From positions 1-43,185 of the forward strand of contig CACPAS010000009.1 of assembly GCA_902632055.1 (NCBI GenBank): 43,185 nucleotides of DNA, in the 5' to 3' direction. The notes beneath the pieces are model-generated. The model was not told the DNA's origin. It made no database searches and worked only from the letters and a program-made list of their open reading frames with translations. Shown here one piece after another: positions 26,485 to 36,185 of the stretch. Each line of letters starts with the position of its first letter. The first letter of the stretch is position 1. A program made the position numbers and the translations under genes. The DNA is from an uncultured OCS116 cluster bacterium. Its GTDB lineage: Bacteria > Pseudomonadota > Alphaproteobacteria > Rhizobiales > TMED25.

Positions 26485-27045
26485 TTGAGCTTAGAAAAAA
26501 TAAAAATTGAGAAATCACAACTCAGGGCTCATGCCCTAAAGAAAATAAAGTTAATAAAGCCTTCTGAGAAATTATTTTATGAGAAGAAACTTAAGGAAAT
26601 AGACCTGAGCTTTTTAAGCTTAAATCATACCATTGCCGGGTATTATCCCATCAACAATGAATTAAATATCTTACCATTGCTACACAACCTATCCTCACTT
26701 GGTCACCAGATAGCCCTTCCGTGTATTACAGAGAAGAAAATATTGGATTTTAGAATATGGGATATGAAAAAACCACTTGAGAAGAATCAATATAAAATTT
26801 ATGAACCAATCGATGGTTTGTTATCTGTTCCAGAAACTGCACTAGTTCCAGGGGTGCTTTTCGACACAAGCTTTCATCGGCTAGGATACGGAGGGGGTTT
26901 TTATGACAGAACCATAGAGTATTATAGAAAAAAAAATAACACTAAATTTATTGGTATTTGCTACCCAGCTCAAATTGTATCTAAATTACCTCGTGCAGAA
27001 CATGATCAAAGGCTTGATTTTCTAGTTAATTTAGATGAAATATAA
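26485..27045 (+). CDS. 5-formyltetrahydrofolate cyclo-ligase family protein
   Basis: This 186-residue enzyme uses ATP to convert 5-formyl-THF to 5,10-methenyl-THF, returning a storage folate to the one-carbon pool. Visible motifs are IAGYYPINNELNILPLL (near residue 50), ALVPGVLFDTSFHRLGYGGGFYDR (ATP/substrate loop, ~115-140) and a C-terminal AEHDQRLDFLVN. The only in-frame start fitting the family N-terminus is a TTG at 26485. An ATG at 26472 is out of frame and stops after 12 codons. The gene follows 6S RNA by about 20 nt, so read-through from the ssrS promoter is likely, as in other proteobacteria. Confidence 0.9.
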   Translation: MSLEKIKIEKSQLRAHALKKIKLIKPSEKLFYEKKLKEIDLSFLSLNHTIAGYYPINNELNILPLLHNLSSLGHQIALPCITEKKILDFRIWDMKKPLEKNQYKIYEPIDGLLSVPETALVPGVLFDTSFHRLGYGGGFYDRTIEYYRKKNNTKFIGICYPAQIVSKLPRAEHDQRLDFLVNLDEI

Positions 27046-27080
27046 TTTAGTTAATATGTAATCTCGAACCAGGAATATAA

Positions 27081-27893
27081 ATGCGGGTATTATTTATTGG
27101 TGACATTGTTGGAGAGTCCGGAAGAAGAGTTGTAACTCAAAATCTGAATAGAATTAGGGAAATCTATAAACTTGATTTTGTTATTGCAAATGCTGAAAAC
27201 TCTGCATCTGGATTTGGAATTACAGAGAAAATTCTACACCAGCTAATTGATGCCGGTGTTGATGTTATTACTTCTGGGAATCATATTTGGGACCAAAAAG
27301 ACACATTAATTTATATCGACAGAGAGACCCAATTATTGCGGCCAGCAAATTATCCAGAGGGAACACCGGGTAAGGGTTCATTCCTATATAAAGCTGCAAA
27401 TGGTGAACAAATCCTAGTAATTAATATTATGGGTAGAGTTTTTATGAATCCTTTGGATGATCCGTTCAGGATAATTGATGATATTATTGATAACAATAGC
27501 TTGAATAACGTTGCTGATGCAATCTTTGTCGATTTTCATGCTGAAGCGACCTCGGAGAAATTGGCTATGGGATATTATCTCGATGGAAGGGTAAGTATGT
27601 TAGCTGGCACCCATACACATGTTCCAACAGCAGATGCAAGAATATTGACTAATGGGACTGGTTATATTTCTGATGTAGGTATGAGCGGAGATTACGACTC
27701 TATACTTGGTTTTGATAAGCAAAACCCACTCGAAAAATTCATAACAGGAATACCAAGTGGGCGGTTCATTCCTGCGAAGGGTGAGGGTACACTCTCGGGT
27801 GTATTATTTGAGACAAACGGTAGTGGCTTAATTTCAAGTATTTCTCCAATCAAATTTGGGGGTATATTCGATGATGAGTTACCAGATTTTTGA
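27081..27893 (+). CDS. YmdB/TIGR00282 family metallophosphoesterase
   Basis: This 270-residue protein matches the TIGR00282/YmdB family of calcineurin-like phosphoesterases; Bacillus YmdB hydrolyses 2',3'-cAMP. The metal-binding blocks in order are LFIGDIVGESGRR (near residue 4), NAENSASGFGITEK (near 38), TSGNHIWD (near 68), VDFHAEATSEK (near 150) and GTHTHVPTADARIL (near 177), covering the expected Asp, Asn and His ligands. It is cytoplasmic with no signal peptide. It lies between 5-FCL (35-nt gap) and yebC (47-nt gap); the order ygfA-ymdB-yebC-ruvC is common in Alphaproteobacteria. Confidence 0.9.
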   Translation: MRVLFIGDIVGESGRRVVTQNLNRIREIYKLDFVIANAENSASGFGITEKILHQLIDAGVDVITSGNHIWDQKDTLIYIDRETQLLRPANYPEGTPGKGSFLYKAANGEQILVINIMGRVFMNPLDDPFRIIDDIIDNNSLNNVADAIFVDFHAEATSEKLAMGYYLDGRVSMLAGTHTHVPTADARILTNGTGYISDVGMSGDYDSILGFDKQNPLEKFITGIPSGRFIPAKGEGTLSGVLFETNGSGLISSISPIKFGGIFDDELPDF

Positions 27894-27940
27894 ATATTAA
27901 ATTAACTAATCAATGATAGATTTAGGAAAAGGATACTTTA

Positions 27941-28675
27941 ATGGCAGGGCACTCTAAATTTAAAAACATACAATACCGGAAGGGTGCTCAAGACAAGAAA
28001 AGAGCAAAAATGTTTTCAAAGCTAGCCAAAGAGATTACTGTTGCAGCAAAACTCGGCTTGCCAGATCCGGGAATGAATCCAAGGTTAAGATCTGCTATTC
28101 AGGCTGCGAGGGCACAAAATATGCCAAAAGATAACATTGAGCGTGCAGTAAAGAAAAGCCAAGATGCTGCTGGGGCAAACTTCGATGAAGTTAGATATGA
28201 GGGTTTTGGACCCGGTGGGACCGGCTTCATAATAGAGACACTGACTGATAATAAGAATAGAACAGCAGGTGATATTAGGTCAATATTTACAAAGTGTGGG
28301 GGGAGTCTGGCTGAGACAGGCGCCGTTTCCTTTCTATTTAGCAGGATAGGACTAATTGAGTTTGATCTATCAAAGTCAAGTGAAGATGAAATAATTGAAT
28401 CATCCATTGATCAAGGAGCTGAAGATTGTGATATTTCTGAGGACTGTTATGAAATTTATTGTCAACCATCAGATTTACACTCATTGGGTGAAAAGTTAGA
28501 AAAGGAATTTGGTGATGCCAATTTAATGAAAATAATTTGGAAGCCTGAAAATAATGTTGTTATTGATAGGGATACTTTTACAAAAATTGAGCGCCTGATA
28601 GAATTACTTGATGACAACGATGATGTTCAAGATATTTATTTCAATTTCAATATACCGGATGACTATATTTCATGA
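27941..28675 (+). CDS. YebC/PmpR-type protein, TACO1 family
   Basis: This 244-residue member of the YebC family begins MAGHSKFKNIQYRKGAQD and continues with KRAKMFSKLAKEITVAAKLG, AIQAARAQNMPKDNIERAVKK and RYEGFGPGGTGFIIETLTDN, all diagnostic. Recent work on the family points to a role in translation of difficult (proline-rich) motifs, while older work proposed transcription regulation. It has the usual acidic middle domain and C-terminal VQDIYFNFNI. A good AGGA ribosome-binding site precedes the ATG. The ruvC gene starts 18 nt downstream. Confidence 0.94.
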   Translation: MAGHSKFKNIQYRKGAQDKKRAKMFSKLAKEITVAAKLGLPDPGMNPRLRSAIQAARAQNMPKDNIERAVKKSQDAAGANFDEVRYEGFGPGGTGFIIETLTDNKNRTAGDIRSIFTKCGGSLAETGAVSFLFSRIGLIEFDLSKSSEDEIIESSIDQGAEDCDISEDCYEIYCQPSDLHSLGEKLEKEFGDANLMKIIWKPENNVVIDRDTFTKIERLIELLDDNDDVQDIYFNFNIPDDYIS

Positions 28676-28693
28676 ATAAAGAAGATATACAAA

Positions 28694-29191
28694 ATGCTAA
28701 AGAAAATTATTGGAATTGACCCAGGTCTAATTCATACGGGTTGGGGACTCATAGCTGTTGAAGGGAGTCAAATCAAGCATATTGACCATGGGCTCATAAA
28801 AGTTAAAATAAATCAAGACCTTCCAGATAGACTTAATGACATACATAGAGATTTATCTTTGGTTCTAGATAATTGTTCGCCGGATGAAGCTGCACTTGAA
28901 CAAACTTTTGTTAATAATAATGCACTTTCTAGTCTCAAGCTCGGCCATGCAAGAGGAGTAATTATGTTGTCACTGTCAATCATGAATATTAAGTGCTTTG
29001 AATATGCACCAAATCAGATAAAAAAAAGTATTGTCGGAAAGGGTCATGCGGACAAAAATCAGATTGCCCAAATGGTTAATATCCTTCTTTCAAAAAAAAT
29101 TGATGGTACCTCTGACGTTTCAGATGCTTTAGCAATCGCAATTACACATGCATATCAGAGGCATAATAAAATAGCGAAGGCAATTGCATGA
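28694..29191 (+). CDS. ruvC: Crossover junction endodeoxyribonuclease RuvC
   Basis: This 165-residue Holliday-junction resolvase has the RNase H-like fold. The first catalytic aspartate is in KIIGIDPGLIHTGWG (D9), with an acidic cluster following in DEAALEQTFVNNNALSSLKLGHARG (catalytic glutamate near residue 68). The C-terminal DVSDALAIAITHAYQR supplies the last two acidic residues. It nicks four-way junctions after branch migration by RuvAB. The stop overlaps the ruvA start by 4 bp, so ruvC-ruvA-ruvB form a coupled operon. Confidence 0.95.
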   Translation: MLKKIIGIDPGLIHTGWGLIAVEGSQIKHIDHGLIKVKINQDLPDRLNDIHRDLSLVLDNCSPDEAALEQTFVNNNALSSLKLGHARGVIMLSLSIMNIKCFEYAPNQIKKSIVGKGHADKNQIAQMVNILLSKKIDGTSDVSDALAIAITHAYQRHNKIAKAIA

Positions 29192-29766
29192 TTGCAAAGA
29201 TTAAAGGTAACGTTGAAGCAGTTAATGGTAATTTAGTTATTGTGGATGTACGTGGCATAGGTTATGAAGTACTTTGTCCTGAAAGATCGATTACATCAAT
29301 CGAAGAAAACAAATCGATTTCTCTTTATATTCAGACAATTCTCAGGGATGATACAATTAATCTTTATGGTTTTTTATCTCTTGAAGAAAAGAGGGCATTC
29401 TCGACATTGCAGACTGTTCAGGGCGTTGGCGCAAAATTAGCTATGACAATACTGGGTTTCTTTTCAGTTAAAGAACTTGGAAATCACATTGGAAGCGCAG
29501 ATGAAAAGTCAATTTGCTTAGCTCCTGGAGTTGGCACAAAGGTTGCAAAAAGAATAATTACTGAGCTCAGAGATGCCTACTCAAATCAATCAAATATCTA
29601 TGATAATGAGACCCTGACTAAACGAAATAGTATCAATTCAGCCCTCATCAATCTGGGATACAGTCGTTCGGAAGCACTGAGCCTTATCGAAAAAATAAAA
29701 GATGATATTAGTGATGGGGCTAACATTGAAGATCTTATCAAACAAGCACTGAGGAAATCAGGTTAA
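29188..29766 (+). CDS. ruvA: Holliday junction DNA helicase subunit RuvA
   Basis: This 192-residue protein binds four-way junctions and loads RuvB. The N-terminal OB domain is [31 protein letters not shown]. The central helix-hairpin-helix segments are [27 protein letters not shown] and [21 protein letters not shown]. The C-terminal domain that contacts RuvB is [23 protein letters not shown]. It overlaps ruvC by 4 bp at its start and ruvB by 1 bp at its end. Confidence 0.95.
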   Translation: MIAKIKGNVEAVNGNLVIVDVRGIGYEVLCPERSITSIEENKSISLYIQTILRDDTINLYGFLSLEEKRAFSTLQTVQGVGAKLAMTILGFFSVKELGNHIGSADEKSICLAPGVGTKVAKRIITELRDAYSNQSNIYDNETLTKRNSINSALINLGYSRSEALSLIEKIKDDISDGANIEDLIKQALRKSG

Positions 29767-30734
29767 TGGATAATGATGTAAGAATTTATCGACCTAGGTC
29801 GCTTGATCAATTTATCGGTCAAAACTTAGTTAGAAAAAATTTGAAAGTTTTCATTGAGTCTGCAAAAGAACGCGAAAGCAGTCTCGATCATGTTCTATTA
29901 GCTGGACCACCAGGGCTTGGGAAGACAACGCTAGCGAATATTATTGCCAATGAACTTAATGTAAATATCAGAGTTACTTCTGGACCGCTGATAACAAAGG
30001 CCGGAGATCTTGCCGCAATACTTAGTAATATGGAGCACAATGATGTTTTATTTATTGATGAGATACACAGACTTAGCACTAGCGTTGAAGAGGTTCTCTA
30101 TGCAGCAATGGAAGACTATGTTCTTGACATTCTTATTGGTGAAGGACCCGCAGCAAAGTCAGTTAGGATAGAGCTATCTCCGTTCACGCTGATTGGCGCA
30201 ACAACACGGCTCGGTTTGATTTCCAATCCATTGAGGGAAAGATTTGGGATACCAATAACCCTTGATTTTTACAAAGCTGAAGATCTCACTATGGTGGTAA
30301 AAAAAGCAGCATCTGAGCTGGCAATAATTATTGACGACGAATCTGCCAAGGAAATAGCCTCAAGATCAAGAGGAACGCCAAGAATTGCGAATAGATTACT
30401 TCGAAGGGTTCACGATTACTCTGTTTATAATAGGTTAGATGGTATCAATGCAGAACTCACAAGATTATCTCTGCAAGAACTTGAGGTAGATGATATAGGG
30501 TTGAACTCATTAGACTATAGATACCTCGAATGTATCATAGAAAATTATGACGGTGGACCAGCGGGCATTGACTCTATTGCAGCATCAATGGGCGAGGCTC
30601 GTGATGTTTTAGAAGACGTAGTGGAGCCCTATTTAATACAAAAAGGACTTATAAATAGGACGCCAAGGGGTCGTTTGTTATCACAAAAATCGTCTGCAGA
30701 TATAAAAAATAGACTTAATCAAATCCGTAAATGA
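29766..30734 (+). CDS. ruvB: Holliday junction branch migration ATPase RuvB
   Basis: This 322-residue AAA+ motor drives branch migration. Walker A is [20 protein letters not shown] (near residue 44). Walker B is [24 protein letters not shown] (near 95). Sensor motifs follow in [20 protein letters not shown]. The C-terminal winged helix contains [28 protein letters not shown] and [12 protein letters not shown]. It is slightly shorter at the N-terminus than E. coli RuvB but complete in motifs. Many Alphaproteobacteria place ybgC between ruvB and tolQ; here only a 98-nt gap follows. Confidence 0.96.
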   Translation: MDNDVRIYRPRSLDQFIGQNLVRKNLKVFIESAKERESSLDHVLLAGPPGLGKTTLANIIANELNVNIRVTSGPLITKAGDLAAILSNMEHNDVLFIDEIHRLSTSVEEVLYAAMEDYVLDILIGEGPAAKSVRIELSPFTLIGATTRLGLISNPLRERFGIPITLDFYKAEDLTMVVKKAASELAIIIDDESAKEIASRSRGTPRIANRLLRRVHDYSVYNRLDGINAELTRLSLQELEVDDIGLNSLDYRYLECIIENYDGGPAGIDSIAASMGEARDVLEDVVEPYLIQKGLINRTPRGRLLSQKSSADIKNRLNQIRK

Positions 30735-30763
30735 CAAAATCTGGTCATATTTTTAGTCTATCT

Positions 30764-30793
30764 TTGATTTTAATTTATATTTAATATTATTAT
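30764..30793 (+). promoter_or_regulatory. Candidate promoter for the tol-pal operon
   Basis: TTGATT (30764-30769) and TATTAT (30788-30793) are spaced by 18 nt in the 98-nt gap between ruvB and tolQ. Each hexamer is an acceptable sigma70 match, but the whole gap is AT-rich and the match may be chance. Confidence 0.33.
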
Positions 30794-30832
30794 TAGAATA
30801 TTACAGAATAACATAGGTGAGATAGTTAATAT

Positions 30833-31570
30833 ATGGATGAGTCGCTAGCCACAACTGACCTTAGTCTTATTGGTCTCTTTTCCGAGGCAGACTTGGTTGT
30901 CAAATTAGTAATGCTCGGGCTCATGATCGCATCAATAATCTCATGGGCAATTATATTTGAGAAATTAATTTTAATTAAATTAGTGAACCGTAATGCAATA
31001 AAATTCTACCGTGATTTTTGGAGCAGCAACATCAATGATATTGATGCCGCATATCGGAATTCAAGAAATAACCCAATGGCTAAAATATTTAATGCAGGCA
31101 TTAAGGAATGGAATACGACCTTCAAAATTCATAAAAATATGTCGATTGATGGTGTTAAGGGAAGAATCGAGAAGGCCATGAATGTTCAGATGAATATTGA
31201 ATTAGATAAACTTGAGAAGAAGTTATTATTTTTAGCATCTGTGGGTTCAACGGCCCCTTTCATTGGTCTATTCGGAACCGTGTATGGTATCATGAATAGT
31301 TTTTCCGCAATTGCAACGTCAAAAAGTACTAATCTCACAGTTGTGGCCCCCGGCATTGCGGAAGCACTCTTCGCAACTGCAATTGGATTATTTGCGGCAA
31401 TACCAGCCGTCATGTTTTACAATAAAATATCAAGCGATATTGCCCGAGTGACATCAAATCTTGAAAATTTCAGTGATGAATTCATTAATTACTTTAGTCG
31501 TCAAATTGACGCTCAAATGGTAGCAGAAGATATTGATGACAATTATCAAATGGATGAGGAAGAGTATTAA
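30833..31570 (+). CDS. tolQ: Tol-Pal system proton channel subunit TolQ
   Basis: This 245-residue inner-membrane protein is the MotA/ExbB-like channel of the Tol-Pal complex, which uses the proton gradient to help outer-membrane constriction at division. Helix 1 is VVKLVMLGLMIASIISWAII (residues ~21-40). A long cytoplasmic segment follows, then helix 2 with LFLASVGSTAPFIGLFGTVYGIM and helix 3 with ALFATAIGLFAAIPAVMFYN; the GTVYGIM motif is typical. It is the first gene of tolQRAB-pal, with tolR 14 nt downstream. The C-terminal tail is short and acidic. Confidence 0.95.
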   Translation: MDESLATTDLSLIGLFSEADLVVKLVMLGLMIASIISWAIIFEKLILIKLVNRNAIKFYRDFWSSNINDIDAAYRNSRNNPMAKIFNAGIKEWNTTFKIHKNMSIDGVKGRIEKAMNVQMNIELDKLEKKLLFLASVGSTAPFIGLFGTVYGIMNSFSAIATSKSTNLTVVAPGIAEALFATAIGLFAAIPAVMFYNKISSDIARVTSNLENFSDEFINYFSRQIDAQMVAEDIDDNYQMDEEEY

Positions 31571-31584
31571 GACCACAATAAATA

Positions 31585-32019
31585 ATGGCTACAAACATCA
31601 AAACATTACCAAACAATAGAAGACGAAGCAGAAAGAACAGTCCAATTTCTGACATTAATGTAACACCTTTAGTAGATGTTATGCTTGTGTTACTGATTGT
31701 TTTCATGGTCACGGCACCATTATTAACCGTTGGCGTCCCAATAGAACTTCCAAAAACGGCGGCTAAGCAAATGACTGATGATAATGAGCCTTTGACCATC
31801 ACCATAGATAAGAATAGTAAAATCTATATTCAAGAATTGGAGATAAATTTTGATGACTTAACTGAGAAACTTGAGGCCATAGGGCAAAGTAATTATGACC
31901 AAAAAATATATATTAATGGGGATAAAGACATCAGTTATGAAGTCTTGATGAGGGTTATGGCGAAAATAAGTTCTTCCGGTTATACATCAATAGGCCTGGT
32001 CACGGATATAGAGTCATAA
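31585..32019 (+). CDS. tolR: Tol-Pal system protein TolR
   Basis: This 144-residue ExbD/TolR-type protein has one N-terminal transmembrane helix, ISDINVTPLVDVMLVLLIVF followed by MVTAPLL (residues ~20-47). It carries the proton-relay aspartate in PLVDVMLV (about residue 32). The periplasmic domain follows (VGVPIELPKTAA ... KIYINGDKDISYEVLMRVMAKI). It works with TolQ to energise TolA. It is encoded 14 nt after tolQ and 1 nt before tolA. Confidence 0.95.
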   Translation: MATNIKTLPNNRRRSRKNSPISDINVTPLVDVMLVLLIVFMVTAPLLTVGVPIELPKTAAKQMTDDNEPLTITIDKNSKIYIQELEINFDDLTEKLEAIGQSNYDQKIYINGDKDISYEVLMRVMAKISSSGYTSIGLVTDIES

Positions 32020-32020
32020 G

Positions 32021-32852
32021 ATGCTATCCAAACCAATATCTATATCAGTTATGCTACATCTATTTTTTGTTGTGATTATAATCACAGGTCTGCCTTCATT
32101 TGAGAGATTTGATGATGCACCAATGTCAATTGTTGAGATTGAGCTAATAAATAATCTTCCAGCAATCACCCAAGAAATTATGGACGAAGATAGTAATCAG
32201 GGCTCTAAATTGGAGAAAAAAAAGTACAGTGCCACGCCCAATGTTAAGCCATCGATGAGGAGCGATGAGTCTAACAATATGAATATTCTTGATAATGAGG
32301 AGCCAATTGAAAAAACTAATAGCTTAGAACAGCAAGACGACGAAAATATTCTGGATTTTTTACCTACACCAGAAATTAAGCCTGAATTGAATAAAATAAA
32401 TGATAAATTATTAACCAATTTAGGTTACGATGAGAATAAAAAGGAAACAAATAAAGTAACGGCACTGCTCGATAAATTTCCGGATGAAAGAGATGTTGGG
32501 GAAATTATCGAAAATATACCAGAAGTGAAAGATTACACAACAGATGCTATTATTACTGCGGGTGAAATATCAAATATGCGAAGCCAAATAGAGATGTGTT
32601 GGAATCCACCCGTGGGGGGTACGAGGGGCTGCAAGCCAGAAAGTACAGGTGATGATTGCACTAAATAAAGATGGTACAATATCAAATGTCGAGCCTGTCA
32701 CAAGAGACACAAATGGACAAAGGGAAGTGGCAATTAATGCTGCTGTGAGAGCTGTTTTAAGCTGTGCTCCATATGAGTTTCCCATTGAAAAATATGAATT
32801 ATGGAGAGAAATAAAGTTTACTTTTGATCCAAGGAATATGTTAGGTGGATGA
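32021..32852 (+). CDS. tolA: TolA-like protein, split by a one-base frameshift
   Basis: TolA links the TolQR motor to the outer membrane. The start has one transmembrane helix ([18 protein letters not shown], residues 5-22). A charged, Asp/Glu/Asn/Lys-rich stalk lies between ~40 and 180, without the long Ala/Lys helix of E. coli TolA. The C-terminal domain begins at [18 protein letters not shown]. The first frame then goes into an unrelated tail that stops at 32666-32668. The proper continuation is in the +1 frame: [17 protein letters not shown] ... [21 protein letters not shown] ... FDPRNMLGG, ending at 32850-32852. Deleting one G from the six-G run at 32614-32619 joins them into about 276 residues. 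The domain-matching cysteines (MCW, LSCAPY) sit one on each side, as in other TolA proteins, which confirms a single gene. Confidence 0.85.
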
Positions 32853-32853
32853 T

Positions 32854-34167
32854 ATGATAAATCAAATGAATAGGCTCATCTTATTATTTTCTTTATTATT
32901 ATTTTTTTCAACTGTTTCACAGGCAGCCTTGGAAATAGATGTCTCAGAGGGGAACTTAAGGCCAATGCCAATTGCAATAACAACGGTTATTGACAAACAA
33001 AATGAGCAGCTAGGTCTCGGCCTTGATATAACAAAGGTTATTGCGAGCGATCTTGCTGGCTCAGGTTTATTCTATCCTATAAATCCAAAAGCATTCCTTG
33101 AGGAAGTTAACTCTGTGGATCGGAATCCAAATTTTAATTCATGGAGAGTAGTAAATGCTGAGGCTTTATTCACTGCAGAGCTTATTTCTGATAATGAAAG
33201 ATTTAGAATAAACTACAAGCTTTGGGACACTTTCAGTGAAAAGTCCCTCGAAGCAAACTATTTAGTTTTTTCAAAGAATAAATGGAGAAACGTAGCACAC
33301 ATGATTGCTGATACCATTTACACCCGCTTAACAGGTGAGAAAGGGTATTTTGACACACAAATTGCCTTTATTGCTGAGAGCGGACCTAAAACTAATAGAA
33401 TGAAAAGATTAGCAATTATGGATCAGGACGGCCAAAATCCTATATTACTGACTTCAGGAAAAGATCTTGTGTTAACACCTAGATTTAGTCCAAATGGTAA
33501 AGAGCTTGTTTATTTGTCATATAGAAATGGTCAGCCGCAAGTATATATTTATGACATTCAATCAAAACAAACCTATGTTGTTGGAACATTTCCAGGCATG
33601 ACATTCGCTCCTAGATTCTCACCTGATGGAACAAAAATCATTATGAGCTTGCAAGAGGGAGTAGGATCAAATTTATTTGAGATGAATTTGAGTAATTTTG
33701 ATAGAAAGAGGTTGACAAATACATCGGATATTAACACAGCTCCAAGCTATTCCCCTGACTCAAGAAATATTGTGTTTGAGTCGGATAAATCAGGCACGCA
33801 GCAGTTATATGTAATGGATGCAGGCGGAGACAATGTGAGAAGGATTAGCTTTGGAACAGGAAGTTACTCCACGCCTGTATGGTCACCTAGAGGTGATTAC
33901 ATTGCTTTCACAAAGATTTCCAAGGGGCGATTTATGATTGGTGTAATGTTCGCAGATGGAAGCGGTGAAAGGATAATTACTGACGGCTTCCACAATGAGG
34001 GACCAACATGGGCCCCAAACGGAAGGGTTTTGATGTTTTTTCGAGAGTCTCCGGGAGAAGATGGCGGTGCCATGATATATTCTGTTGATATTACTGGTTA
34101 CAATGAGAGAAAGATTGAAACACCTGGCTATGCCTCTGACCCATCATGGTCTGCATTAATGAACTAA
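32854..34167 (+). CDS. tolB: Tol-Pal system protein TolB
   Basis: This is a periplasmic beta-propeller of about 437 residues that binds Pal and links it to TolA. An N-terminal signal peptide is visible ([18 protein letters not shown], cleavage after VSQA). The alpha/beta domain follows (to ~165), then repeated propeller blades with the family phrases [51 protein letters not shown] and [17 protein letters not shown] start it at the ATG at 32854, one base after the TolA stop and preceded by TTAGGTGGAT; a GTG three codons upstream (32845) is possible but overlaps tolA. Confidence 0.95.
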   Translation: MINQMNRLILLFSLLLFFSTVSQAALEIDVSEGNLRPMPIAITTVIDKQNEQLGLGLDITKVIASDLAGSGLFYPINPKAFLEEVNSVDRNPNFNSWRVVNAEALFTAELISDNERFRINYKLWDTFSEKSLEANYLVFSKNKWRNVAHMIADTIYTRLTGEKGYFDTQIAFIAESGPKTNRMKRLAIMDQDGQNPILLTSGKDLVLTPRFSPNGKELVYLSYRNGQPQVYIYDIQSKQTYVVGTFPGMTFAPRFSPDGTKIIMSLQEGVGSNLFEMNLSNFDRKRLTNTSDINTAPSYSPDSRNIVFESDKSGTQQLYVMDAGGDNVRRISFGTGSYSTPVWSPRGDYIAFTKISKGRFMIGVMFADGSGERIITDGFHNEGPTWAPNGRVLMFFRESPGEDGGAMIYSVDITGYNERKIETPGYASDPSWSALMN

Positions 34168-34264
34168 GTTATCTATTTTTATATTTTTTTTAACATTACA
34201 TCATTTGTTAACATTTACGTGATATCTATTAGTATCATTACTATTTTTAAAGAGGAAATTAACA

Positions 34265-34777
34265 ATGGTATATAAAAAAGCACTCAATCTTTCCGTGACT
34301 TTTTTATTAATTTTCATCCTTACAGGCTGTGCATCAACTCGAAAAAATGTTGAGCAGATCTTATTTGGGGGAGGAAATAATAATGAAGCTGAAATAGTCT
34401 CAAATGCTATTCCTGGATCTTCCCAAGACTTCACAGTAAATGTTGGAGACCGCGTATTTTTTGCAACAAATTCAACAAGTTTAGATGATGACGCAAAAGC
34501 AATACTAGAAAGGCAAGCTTCTTGGTTAGAATTATATCCAGAAATTAGTATCATTGTTGAAGGGCATGCAGATGAAAGGGGTACAAGAGAATACAATATC
34601 GCACTTAGTGCAAAAAGAGCTGATATTGCAGTATCATACCTTGAGAGCCTTGGCATAGCCGGGGATAGGGTTGAAACTGTTCCCTACGGTAAAGAAAGGC
34701 CGGTGGCTGCTTGCTCATCTGAAGCGTGTTGGTCACAAAACAGACGAGCTGTGTCTGTAGTAATCACTGAAGAGTAG
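34265..34777 (+). CDS. pal: Peptidoglycan-associated lipoprotein Pal
   Basis: This is a 170-residue outer-membrane lipoprotein. The signal ends in lipobox LTGC, with the lipidated cysteine near residue 22. After a polar linker, the OmpA-like peptidoglycan-binding domain runs from VGDRVFFATNSTSLDDDA to the end, with the typical IIVEGHADERGTREYNIALS and AKRADIAVSYLESLGI and the DAP-contacting aspartate/arginine positions. A clear AGAGGA Shine-Dalgarno lies before the ATG. It closes the tol-pal cluster; no cpoB/ybgF gene follows. Confidence 0.95.
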   Translation: MVYKKALNLSVTFLLIFILTGCASTRKNVEQILFGGGNNNEAEIVSNAIPGSSQDFTVNVGDRVFFATNSTSLDDDAKAILERQASWLELYPEISIIVEGHADERGTREYNIALSAKRADIAVSYLESLGIAGDRVETVPYGKERPVAACSSEACWSQNRRAVSVVITEE

Positions 34778-34886
34778 TTGGGAAATAATCAGCTAAATAT
34801 TTGAACAACGATATTATATCATTCTATTCCAAGTTATTTGAGGATTAACTTCATCTTTGGTGAACCTAATGATATATTAGTTAATT

Positions 34887-36167
34887 ATGGTAAACGATAT
34901 AAATTTTCCCCTCACGAATAATAGAGTATGTGACTTATTTTCAAGCTTGATAAATAAAGAAAGAATAGCATTAGCAGTCTCGGGTGGTCGGGATAGCATG
35001 GCTTTGATGTATTTAATACATCGCTGGAAAGTTTACTTGGCACTTAATATTGAGGTTGAAGTTCTCACAGTAAACCATAATCTTAGGAAAGCAGCTGATA
35101 CTGAATGTCAATTTGTTTATGAGGTCGCTAAAAATTATGGTTTTAGGCACAAGGTACTGTCATGGGAACACGGACTCATTGAAACTTGTATTCAAGAAAA
35201 AGCAAGAAACGCGAGATACCAGCTGATGGTGGATTACGTTAGGCAAGTAAATATTGACACAATTCTGACAGCTCACACATCAGACGATAATATTGAAACA
35301 TTTATCATGCGTCTTGCAAAAGGGAGTGGACTCGACGGACTCAAATCAATTAACAAGATTCGATATGAGGATGGCGTCAAGATACAAAGACCATTGCTCT
35401 CTTTATCTCGTTCACTGATAACAGATGTTTTGAAGTCATCTGGCAATTTGTGGATAGACGATCCAACAAATAATGATGAGAGTTTTGAGAGAGTGAAAAT
35501 AAGAAATAATATCAACTCCTTATCCAGTCTTAACATATCACCTGCAAACCTGACAAAAACAATCCGACGGCTTGAGAGAGCACATGAGTCAATTGACCAT
35601 ATTACCAACTCAATTTCAAAAAAATTAATTGAAATAAATGATCTTGGATATGCAGAAATTGATTTTGATAAATTACGACATAACCCACAAGAGATTATTT
35701 TAAGGGTATTTGCTAGAGCCCTCACTGATGTCAATGGAGGACATGTATCACTTTCGTCATTGGAGGGTGTGTTTGAGGATTTAACTAAAACAATGAAGAG
35801 CAAGACCTTGAATGGCTGTCAAATAATTCCACAAAAGAATAAATATGTTATAGTGCGAGAGAGCAGGGGAATAAAACCGGTTGGAATAAAAATTAATGAG
35901 CGCATTTCCTGGGACGGAAGGTTTGATGTTCATCTCAAGTCGTGTTACAAAACAAATGTTATAATTGATCAAATTGGTAATGCCAATGATCTTGGGAAAA
36001 TAATAGATGGAACATCTTTTCAAAATATGCCAATGTTTGCATTAAGATCACTGCCTGGTGGATTTGTTGAAGATAAGCTTGTATTACTTCCAAACATACA
36101 CAATATATATAATAAGGGTGATCTTGATGTCACATTTAGGATTAGTGATGAAAAGAAACTCACATGA
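34887..36167 (+). CDS. tilS: tRNA(Ile)-lysidine synthase
   Basis: This 426-residue PP-loop ATPase changes C34 of the CAU-anticodon tRNA-Ile to lysidine, an essential decoding step. The PP-loop is ALAVSGGRDSMALMYLIHRW (near residue 30). Supporting motifs are VLTVNHNLRKAADTE, ARNARYQLM, TAHTSDDNIETFIMRLAKGSGLDGL and RPLLSLSRS. The C-terminal part is poorly conserved, as is usual for the family. The position before ftsH matches many alphaproteobacterial genomes. The ATG lacks a strong Shine-Dalgarno. Confidence 0.93.
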   Translation: MVNDINFPLTNNRVCDLFSSLINKERIALAVSGGRDSMALMYLIHRWKVYLALNIEVEVLTVNHNLRKAADTECQFVYEVAKNYGFRHKVLSWEHGLIETCIQEKARNARYQLMVDYVRQVNIDTILTAHTSDDNIETFIMRLAKGSGLDGLKSINKIRYEDGVKIQRPLLSLSRSLITDVLKSSGNLWIDDPTNNDESFERVKIRNNINSLSSLNISPANLTKTIRRLERAHESIDHITNSISKKLIEINDLGYAEIDFDKLRHNPQEIILRVFARALTDVNGGHVSLSSLEGVFEDLTKTMKSKTLNGCQIIPQKNKYVIVRESRGIKPVGIKINERISWDGRFDVHLKSCYKTNVIIDQIGNANDLGKIIDGTSFQNMPMFALRSLPGGFVEDKLVLLPNIHNIYNKGDLDVTFRISDEKKLT

Positions 36168-36185
36168 AATAAACAGGAGTTAAAA

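Noticed and set aside
26472-26510. ATG at 26472 as the start of the 5-FCL gene.
   Set aside because: It is out of frame with the family sequence and stops after 12 codons; the TTG at 26485 is the in-frame start.
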